29,455 nt of DNA from an uncultured Succinatimonas sp. Its GTDB lineage: Bacteria; Pseudomonadota; Gammaproteobacteria; Enterobacterales; Succinivibrionaceae. How positions within the stretch are numbered: position 1 is the first letter of the stretch; every line of letters starts with the position of its first letter. The DNA is taken from contig CALFLJ010000050.1 in NCBI GenBank assembly GCA_937880335.1, positions 1 through 29,455 on the forward strand. The letters are read 5' to 3'. Shown one piece after another: positions 24,856 to 29,455 of this stretch. A program made the position numbers and the translations under genes. The notes beneath the pieces are model-generated. The model did not search any database. It saw only the letters and a program-made list of their open reading frames with translations, and was not told where the DNA came from.

Positions 24856-26643
24856 GTGAAAAAATCGCGTCTTAACGTAGCTTTATGTGGCCTTATTACC
24901 GCCACTGTACTTACCTTAAATGCATGTACTTCAATATCAGGTACACAAGTAAGTAGTGCTCAGGCCTTTGGGGCTTTGTACCAAAATTCTTTAGCCTACG
25001 AAAGTTTAGTAAACGATGCAAACGACGAATCTCGTTTTGAGGCCCAAATTTTACTAATGCGTAGCTACATCAATGCAGGTGACGCTAAAAAAGCCTCTAC
25101 ATTGCTAAGCGAGCTAAAATCAAGTGCATCATCACCTATTCAAAAAGCAGAAGCTTCGATGATGGAATCATTACTTTTATCACGCACTGGTAATGCTAAA
25201 GAAGCTTTAAAAAAACTTTCTGGGGTAAACCCTAACGCTCTACCTCAATCAGCTTTTAGTTATTTCTATCAATTAAAGTCGTCAATTAATAGTAGACTTT
25301 ATAATAGTACCCAAAACAGTGTCTACGCTTTTGCAGCCTATGATAGCGACAAGCTGTTGATTGATTATGTAAACGGTCAAGATAAAGTAACCTTAATAAA
25401 CCGCTGTAATGAAATTTTAGCTAAGATATCAGATCATGATTTAGCAAAAAAACTTCAGGAAACACAAGATTATAACGACCGCGGTTTCTTGGAATACGCT
25501 ATGCTTAATCGCTCATCTATTGACAAGCTAAAAACAGTTGCTCTTAAAGATTTTGAAAAAAAATACTCGCAACATCCTCTGAACTTAGTCATAAACTTTG
25601 ACAATAAAGTTCAAGAAAAGCCTTTAGATATCGATTTAGAATCTCAATATAATGTAGAGGATGCTAAACCTTTTAACGTAGCACCAAAAGCCATATTCTC
25701 AATTAAAGATAATGACAAAATTTCTGTCTTATTACCATTATCAGGACGTTTTGCTGAAAATGTAGGAAAACCAGCTCGTCTTGGAATACTTGCCGCCTTA
25801 TCAGAGCGCAACTCCAATGTTAAAGCTATTTTTTATGATACAAATCAGGAAAACATATCTGAAATCGTAAAGAAAATAAACTCAGATGGGACTGCTTTGG
25901 TTATTGGTCCTATATTAAAACCTGAGGTAAATGCTTTTAATTCTCTTGATATAAAAGTACCCTCTATAGTTTTGAATATTCCGGAAGGTAAAAAACCAAT
26001 AAATCAATGGTACTTTGATCTAGGTCCTGACTATGAGGGGGCTATTGCAGCATCAAAAATCTATGCTGACAATCACCGCAAACCTATTATTATTGCTTCA
26101 TCAAAAGACCAAAGCGCACAAAGAGCAACAGCATCTTTTAATAAAGCCTTTGGAAATGTGATAAAGCCTTATGCTTGTACTTATCAAGATCCATCATTTT
26201 TAAGGCAAAGTCTTAAAAATTGTCCTTTCAACGAAGCTGATAGTGTCTATATCCACGCCCCAGCAAACGACAGTGTTGCAATTAAAGCAATAATTCCATC
26301 TAACTTGCCCGTATATCTTACAAATAAAAGCTATATAGGTGTAAATAACTCTGCGCAAGAACTTGCACTTAAAGGCTCTACTTTAGGAGATATGCCTTGG
26401 TTATTGACAAATAGTCCTCTTAAGGAAAGTTTTATGAAGTCTTTACCTAAGGCTAATGCACAAGTACAGAGAATTTTTGCTGCAAGTTACGACTCTATAG
26501 GCTTCGCATTTAATCTTGAAAAATTAGCTAAAGACAGTCGAGACGTAATGCATGGACTCTCAGGAGATTTAAGCCTGACAAACAAAGGTCTTATTGAAAC
26601 CTCACCTATGTGGGTAAAGCTTGGGGAAATAAGAGCTCAATAA
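24856..26643 (+). CDS. lpoA: penicillin-binding protein activator LpoA (outer membrane lipoprotein)
   Basis: An outer membrane lipoprotein that reaches through the periplasm to activate the synthase PBP1a. It has 595 residues (Haemophilus about 575, E. coli 678). The signal peptide ends in the lipobox LNAC with the acylated Cys at 24. The N-terminal part (about 30-265) is helical and TPR-like. From about 285 (KISVLLPLSGRFAENVGKPARLGILAA) it is a periplasmic-binding-protein-like domain, the LppC signature. The start is GTG at 24856 with an AGGAT ribosome site; it is the only start that gives a complete signal peptide. It is the only plus-strand gene here. In many gammaproteobacteria yraN, diaA and dolP follow lpoA; here the next 700 bp are mobile-element remains. 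Confidence 0.93.
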   Translation: MKKSRLNVALCGLITATVLTLNACTSISGTQVSSAQAFGALYQNSLAYESLVNDANDESRFEAQILLMRSYINAGDAKKASTLLSELKSSASSPIQKAEASMMESLLLSRTGNAKEALKKLSGVNPNALPQSAFSYFYQLKSSINSRLYNSTQNSVYAFAAYDSDKLLIDYVNGQDKVTLINRCNEILAKISDHDLAKKLQETQDYNDRGFLEYAMLNRSSIDKLKTVALKDFEKKYSQHPLNLVINFDNKVQEKPLDIDLESQYNVEDAKPFNVAPKAIFSIKDNDKISVLLPLSGRFAENVGKPARLGILAALSERNSNVKAIFYDTNQENISEIVKKINSDGTALVIGPILKPEVNAFNSLDIKVPSIVLNIPEGKKPINQWYFDLGPDYEGAIAASKIYADNHRKPIIIASSKDQSAQRATASFNKAFGNVIKPYACTYQDPSFLRQSLKNCPFNEADSVYIHAPANDSVAIKAIIPSNLPVYLTNKSYIGVNNSAQELALKGSTLGDMPWLLTNSPLKESFMKSLPKANAQVQRIFAASYDSIGFAFNLEKLAKDSRDVMHGLSGDLSLTNKGLIETSPMWVKLGEIRAQ

Positions 26644-26654
26644 ATATCTTATTA

Positions 26655-26885
26655 AATCGAGCAGGAGGAAATTTCTCTCACTCCTCTCACAACACCATAC
26701 GTGCCGTTCGGCATACGGCATTTCCCATACGATAGAAGGTTAGATCCTAATTTCAGATCTGACCTTCAACTGGTTCTATACTAAACCATCCTTCCTTAAG
26801 TAAATTTCCAGTACTTAGGGCTTTGTGCATTAAAGGTGTCTTTGATAGTCGCCAGTATCTGTTAGAACTGTATGTAAATGTCAAC
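26655..26885 (-). mobile_element. group II intron relic: 3' end of the intron-encoded protein plus domains V and VI
   Basis: On the minus strand, 26884-26753 encodes 43 residues ending at TGA. They contain RYWRLSKTPLMHKALS and NLLKEGWFSIEP, the C-terminal end typical of group II intron reverse transcriptase/maturases. About 30 nt past the stop, 26721-26692 folds as a domain V-like hairpin: AUGCCGUA pairs fully (with G-U wobbles) with UAUGGUGU across a 2-nt bulge and a GCC/GGC upper stem. A domain VI-like stem with GUGAGAGG follows to about 26656. The upstream part of the intron is missing and replaced by an IS end, so the element is dead. It begins 12 bp past the lpoA stop. Confidence 0.75.
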
Positions 26886-26892
26886 ATAAAAA

Positions 26893-26980
26893 TGCCGAAA
26901 AGGGGGTGAGGACATAAAGTTGGACTTGTTTATAATAACCCAATACTTTTTCTGTAATCAATTGGACTTAATCCTCCAAG
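26893..26980 (-). mobile_element. IS3-family (IS150-like) relic: transposase C-terminus and IS end
   Basis: On the minus strand, 26980-26930 encodes LGGLSPIDYRKSIGLL and a stop, matching the conserved end of IS3-family OrfB transposases (typically a LSPxxYR motif). About 37 nt follow the stop and resemble an IS terminal repeat. Read on the plus strand they start TGCCGAAAAGGG at 26893 and include AAGTTGGAC, as in IS150-type ends. The relic is truncated on its upstream side, where the 94-bp inverted-repeat element begins three bases away, and it abuts the group II intron relic on the other side, which it probably interrupted. Confidence 0.65.
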
Positions 26981-26982
26981 TG

Positions 26983-27076
26983 TGTAGGCGATCACTAAGA
27001 AGATCTGACGCAATCTTTTAAGATGATCTGAAGATCCCCTCTCCTAAAATCAGGATCTTCTTAGTGATCGCCTACA
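26983..27076. repeat. 94-bp element with perfect 23-bp terminal inverted repeats
   Basis: Positions 26983-27005 and 27054-27076 are perfect inverted copies (the left arm begins TGTAGGCGATCAC and ends AAGAAGATC) around a 48-nt centre. No coding sequence and no T tract follow, so it is not a standard terminator. The size and perfect ends suit a miniature inverted-repeat transposable element or the fused ends of a deleted element. No clear target-site duplication is visible. It directly adjoins the IS3-family relic. Confidence 0.6.
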
Positions 27077-27141
27077 AGATTTCCCGTTAGCGAGCATCTT
27101 CGGAACTATAGAGAGCTCATGCTGAGCACAACAATAAAAAC
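27077..27141. other. unassigned spacer between the inverted-repeat element and the lpoA/sspB terminator
   Basis: 65 bp with no coding sequence recognised. A weak hairpin (AAGAT / ATCTT) is present. It may be residual mobile-element or decayed chromosomal DNA; nothing firmer can be said. Confidence 0.3.
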
Positions 27142-27171
27142 CTATTATCAACTGATAATAGTTTTTTTTTT
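27142..27171. terminator. terminator between convergent lpoA and sspB
   Basis: A 9-bp perfect stem CTATTATCA / TGATAATAG (27142-27161) with a 2-nt gap at the apex is followed on the plus strand by ten T residues. An A-run on the left lets it act on the minus strand too. It would end lpoA transcripts after they cross the mobile-element debris, and sspB transcripts about 190 bp past the sspB stop. Because it lies about 500 bp beyond lpoA, the debris seems to have been inserted between lpoA and its terminator (inference). Confidence 0.75.
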
Positions 27172-27363
27172 AATTTAAAGCACAAAAAAAGTTTGTTGCA
27201 GCAATAAGAGCTGATATCATCACAAGTAATACCCCCTCCTTCCAACTATGTATATAGTATCCACTATCACATCTGCAATAACTTAAAATCTAAAATTTGC
27301 TCGTGGCACTGTCTTTATAAAACAAACAAAAACCATTACATAAATGATTGAGGAGTGCAAATT
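27172..27363. other. AT-rich sspB 3' flank with no recognised feature
   Basis: 192 bp between the terminator and the sspB stop. I see no gene, repeat or hairpin of note here. Confidence 0.4.
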
Positions 27364-27846
27364 TTAAACAAATTCAAATCCCGGACCATCATGGGAATTT
27401 TTTTTGCTATCCGATTTATCTTCTGAAATTGTGTTGTCTGTATCGCTATGTTCTTCTTGCTCTAAACTAAAAATAGAACCATCTTCCTGAGATTCCTCTT
27501 GAGAATCATCAGTATCAAATTCAGAAATGAGTTGAGATATAGGAATTGCAATTCCATCTTCTAAAGCAATAAGGGCTTTCATGGCTTTATAAGGTACGTG
27601 AATATCCTCACTTACTCCTCGAAACATTGCCTTAAAAGATATTCCTTTATTGTCAATAGTATAATCATGTATTGCAACAGGAGAAATATTTAAAAGAATC
27701 TGATTATTTTTTACGTAACTAACTGGCACTTTTACGTTTTTTACACTTGTGTCAACTGCAAGATGTGGACTTACTCCATTATCAGTAAACCAATTATAGT
27801 AGGATGTAAAGAAATAAGGTTTAAAAGTTGATATTGAAAGAGTCAT
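27364..27846 (-). CDS. sspB: ClpXP protease specificity-enhancing factor SspB
   Basis: An adaptor that binds ssrA-tagged proteins from stalled ribosomes and delivers them to ClpXP. It has 160 residues (E. coli 165). The folded substrate-binding domain (about 1-112) matches the family from the start (FKPYFFTSYYNWFTDNGVSPHLAVD), with KVPVSYVKNNQILLNISP and FRGVSEDIHVP. An acidic, Ser/Asp/Glu-rich linker (113-150) follows. The C-terminal ClpX-binding peptide is reduced to GPGFEFV, which differs from the usual basic ending such as LRVVK. A GAGG ribosome site and a TATAAT (27873-27878) precede the ATG. Its usual partner gene sspA is missing upstream. Confidence 0.92.
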   Translation of the reverse strand: MTLSISTFKPYFFTSYYNWFTDNGVSPHLAVDTSVKNVKVPVSYVKNNQILLNISPVAIHDYTIDNKGISFKAMFRGVSEDIHVPYKAMKALIALEDGIAIPISQLISEFDTDDSQEESQEDGSIFSLEQEEHSDTDNTISEDKSDSKKNSHDGPGFEFV

Positions 27847-27872
27847 AATAAAACCTCGTTTAATTTTAGTCT

Positions 27873-27878
27873 ATTATA
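27873..27878 (-). promoter_or_regulatory. -10 element of the sspB promoter
   Basis: TATAAT on the minus strand 27 bp before the ATG. The -35 region has no good match. It is needed because the upstream rpsI transcript ends at a strong terminator (28243-28274). Confidence 0.5.
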
Positions 27879-28242
27879 TCAAAGTACAAAAATTAGAATC
27901 GAGTTATAAGATGCAAGCATACACATATAACATCAACAGACATGAGGATCAAGATGGCATCTTCCACATAAAGGAAATGTAGCTCACACTAGTATATACA
28001 TACTTAACACCTGTACTAGAGGACTTACAGGTTCTTTTCATATAACAGCATGATTTTAAAATATTTATCCAAATCATCTACCATTATCTACCTAATATCA
28101 ATTTTGTTAGTCAAACCAGAGTATTACCAGTTAATGGTTTTAAGGTATTACGTTACTGAAAACACCTTGAAATTTTGCTAATACTGACCGTTAGCAGGCA
28201 AATTAAAATTTATCCCATACAGATATGCTCGATCATAACACT
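27879..28242. other. about 360-bp apparently non-coding region where sspA and petABC would be expected
   Basis: No gene of normal length is present. A 23-codon plus-strand frame begins at ATG 27911 and reads MQAYTYNINRHEDQDGIFH then four more residues to a TAG at 27980-27982. A +1 shift would extend the open reading to about 28060. This could be a decayed coding remnant or chance. A hairpin pairs ACCTGTA (28009-28015) with TACAGGT (28026-28032), and a 13-bp palindrome-like AAGATGGCATCTT sits at 27951-27963. None of these has a recognisable role. Confidence 0.35.
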
Positions 28243-28274
28243 AAAAAAAACCCCTTCACAATGGAAGGGGTTTT
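28243..28274 (-). terminator. rho-independent terminator of the rplM-rpsI operon
   Basis: A GC-rich 7-bp stem CCCCTTC / GAAGGGG (28251-28257 with 28264-28270) is extended by A-T pairs, has a 6-nt loop and, on the minus strand, a run of eight T residues. It lies about 20 bp past the rpsI stop. Confidence 0.95.
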
Positions 28275-28293
28275 CTCTCGAAATAATTCGATA

Positions 28294-28686
28294 TTAACGC
28301 TTGCTGTACTGAGGACGCTTACGAGCCTTATGTAAGCCAACCTTCTTACGCTCTACAGAACGAGCATCACGAGTTACAAAGCCAGCCTTACGTAATGCAG
28401 GGCGGAAAGACTCATCATACTGAATGAGAGCTCTGGTGATACCGTGACGGATAGCACCAGCCTGGCCAGTGATACCACCACCAGAAACAGTAATGTACAG
28501 ATCAAACTTGTCGCCAAGCTCTAAGAGCTCTAAAGGCTGAGCGACAACCATGCGGGAAGTCGGACGGCCAAAGTACTCGTCTAAAGTTCTGCCATTGATC
28601 TCAATTTTGCCGGTACCCTGTTTTAAGAATACACGTGCAGTGGCGTCCTTACGACGACCGGTACCATAATACTGAGTTACTGCCAT
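28294..28686 (-). CDS. rpsI: 30S ribosomal protein S9
   Basis: A small-subunit protein whose C-terminal tail reaches the P-site tRNA anticodon loop. It has 130 residues, the same as E. coli. It begins YYGTGRRKDATARVF, has SGGGITGQAGAIRHGI in the middle and the conserved basic end KARKRPQYSKR. It lies 13 bp after rplM with an AAGGAG ribosome site, the normal two-gene operon. Confidence 0.98.
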   Translation of the reverse strand: MAVTQYYGTGRRKDATARVFLKQGTGKIEINGRTLDEYFGRPTSRMVVAQPLELLELGDKFDLYITVSGGGITGQAGAIRHGITRALIQYDESFRPALRKAGFVTRDARSVERKKVGLHKARKRPQYSKR

Positions 28687-28699
28687 TTGTTAATGCTCC

Positions 28700-29128
28700 T
28701 TAAAACTTGATAACCTGTGGTTTCTGAGCAACGTGATTGTGCTCGGCACCACCATAGACTTTTAGCTTGCGGAACATTGCACGGCCTAAAGGTCCCTTAG
28801 GCAACATACCACGAACGGCTCTCTCGATAATTTCTTCTGGCTTACGAACAACCAGCTTCTCGAAAGACTCAGACTTAATTCCACCAGGGAAACCTGTGTG
28901 GTGATAGTACATCTTATCGGTGGTTTTGTTACCAGTTACAACAACCTTAGAGGCATTGATAACAATAATGTAGTCACCAGTGTCTAAGAATGGTGTATAT
29001 TCAGGCTTGTGCTTGCCACGTAAACGAGTAGCAATTTCAGTAGCGATACGGCCTAAAGTCTGGCCTTCGGCATCAATAACGAACCAATCGCGCTTGATGG
29101 TCGACGGTTTTGCAACATAAGTTTTCAT
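28700..29128 (-). CDS. rplM: 50S ribosomal protein L13
   Basis: A large-subunit protein that binds 23S rRNA early in assembly. It has 142 residues, identical in length to E. coli. Conserved parts are WFVIDAEGQTLGRIAT (15-30), LRGKHKPEYTPFLDTGD (36-52) and MLPKGPLGRAMFRKLKVY. L13 is known in E. coli to repress its own operon through the mRNA leader. Here a long structured leader precedes it (see 29232-29280). An AAGGG ribosome site is present. Confidence 0.98.
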   Translation of the reverse strand: MKTYVAKPSTIKRDWFVIDAEGQTLGRIATEIATRLRGKHKPEYTPFLDTGDYIIVINASKVVVTGNKTTDKMYYHHTGFPGGIKSESFEKLVVRKPEEIIERAVRGMLPKGPLGRAMFRKLKVYGGAEHNHVAQKPQVIKF

Positions 29129-29231
29129 CTAAAAACCCTTTTGAAGGATATTCAATCCTTTAAACAATCAGATAAAGTATTTGTACTCCACCTGAACTCT
29201 TATCCAAACAGAAAATCTAAAGATTGTCTGC

Positions 29232-29280
29232 ATCGAAACACACGGGTGGGAATTCCGGCCTTTCGATTAGAGGGGCCGGA
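29232..29280 (-). promoter_or_regulatory. candidate H-type pseudoknot in the rplM leader RNA
   Basis: In the minus-strand transcript, stem 1 pairs UCCGGCC (29280-29274) with GGCCGGA (29260-29254). Its 13-nt loop ends in AUCGAAA (29267-29261), which is perfectly complementary to UUUCGAU (29238-29232) downstream. The result is a classic H-type pseudoknot: 7-bp stem 1, 6-nt loop 1, 7-bp stem 2 stacked directly on it, and a 15-nt loop 3 (29253-29239). It sits about 105-150 nt before the rplM ATG. It may be the binding site through which L13 (or S9) regulates the operon, or another cis-acting switch; the ligand is unknown. Confidence 0.6.
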
Positions 29281-29302
29281 TTATTGTACACGAAATCTAT
29301 AA

Positions 29303-29333
29303 ATTTTACCAGAAAATAAAGAATATTTGTCAT
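29303..29333 (-). promoter_or_regulatory. candidate rplM-rpsI promoter
   Basis: On the minus strand ATGACA (29328-29333) resembles a -35 and TAAAAT (29303-29308) a -10 with a TGG extension, spaced 19 bp. Transcription would begin near 29296, giving a leader of about 168 nt that includes the whole pseudoknot. An alternative -10, TACAAT at 29283-29288, would start transcription inside stem 1 and so seems less likely. Confidence 0.45.
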
Positions 29334-29455
29334 TTCTTTTACGGCGAAACTACCATCTAATTAAAATCAAACTTTGTTTTACCATTGTAACTGCTACAAC
29401 CCCTAGCAGTTATTCTTTAAAAACTTACTTTAAGTTACTGTTATACTGCAAAAAT
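29334..29455. other. right edge of the window, no gene recognised
   Basis: 122 AT-rich bases. An 8-bp inverted repeat TAACTGCT / AGCAGTTA (29388-29395 with 29405-29412) is followed on the plus strand by a weak T-rich stretch. It could be a poor terminator or an operator, but no gene in the window needs it. Confidence 0.3.

Noticed and set aside
26983..27076. CRISPR repeat pair
   Set aside because: The two 23-bp copies are inverted, not direct, and occur only once each; no array or spacer series exists.
29388..29412. 8-bp inverted repeat near the right edge as a terminator
   Set aside because: The following T tract is weak and no gene in the window ends before it.

Overview
The window looks like a chromosomal segment of a low-GC, anaerobic gammaproteobacterium. 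The protein sequences and gene order are gammaproteobacterial, and the combination of AT richness, malate dehydrogenase next to aconitase B and missing cytochrome bc1 genes suggests a Succinivibrionaceae-like succinate producer. That family assignment is inference. Nearly all genes lie on the minus strand; lpoA is the one clear plus-strand gene.

Reading in the direction of transcription (high to low coordinates), four blocks appear. (1) 29128-28294: rplM-rpsI, behind a roughly 170-nt leader that contains a candidate H-type pseudoknot, and closed by a strong terminator. (2) 27846-27364: sspB with its own promoter, followed by mobile-element debris (a 94-bp inverted-repeat element, the end of an IS3-family transposase, and the 3' end of a group II intron) that lies between sspB and the convergent lpoA. 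(3) 24856-26643 lpoA on the plus strand, divergent from rsmI on the minus strand, followed by the RNase P RNA gene rnpB. (4) 23328-4405: the division and cell wall (dcw) cluster rsmH-ftsL-ftsI-murE-murF-mraY-murD-ftsW-murG-murC-ftsQ-ftsA-ftsZ(a)-ftsZ(b)-lpxC, then ampD, acnB and mdh.

The order rplM-rpsI / sspB / lpoA-rsmI-rnpB / dcw matches an arrangement I recall from Pseudomonas, but with gaps. Genes usually present there are missing: mraZ (rnpB directly precedes rsmH), ddlB (murC runs straight into ftsQ), yraN-diaA-dolP (replaced by mobile debris) and sspA-petABC (replaced by about 450 bp of apparently non-coding DNA).

The dcw genes supply the peptidoglycan precursor pathway from UDP-MurNAc to lipid II (MurC, D, E, F, MraY, MurG) and the divisome (FtsL, I, W, Q, A, Z). 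LpxC commits carbon to lipid A, AmpD recycles peptidoglycan fragments, and LpoA activates the synthase PBP1a. Most dcw genes overlap or are a few bases apart.

The main surprise is two tandem, apparently active ftsZ genes. The one next to ftsA is ordinary. The second has its own promoter and terminator and a C-terminal linker of about 245 residues whose densest part is about 41% Asn+Gln. That is a prion-like composition and unusual for FtsZ. The other notable items are the rplM leader pseudoknot, the rnpB-dcw junction without a visible terminator, and the layered mobile-element relics.
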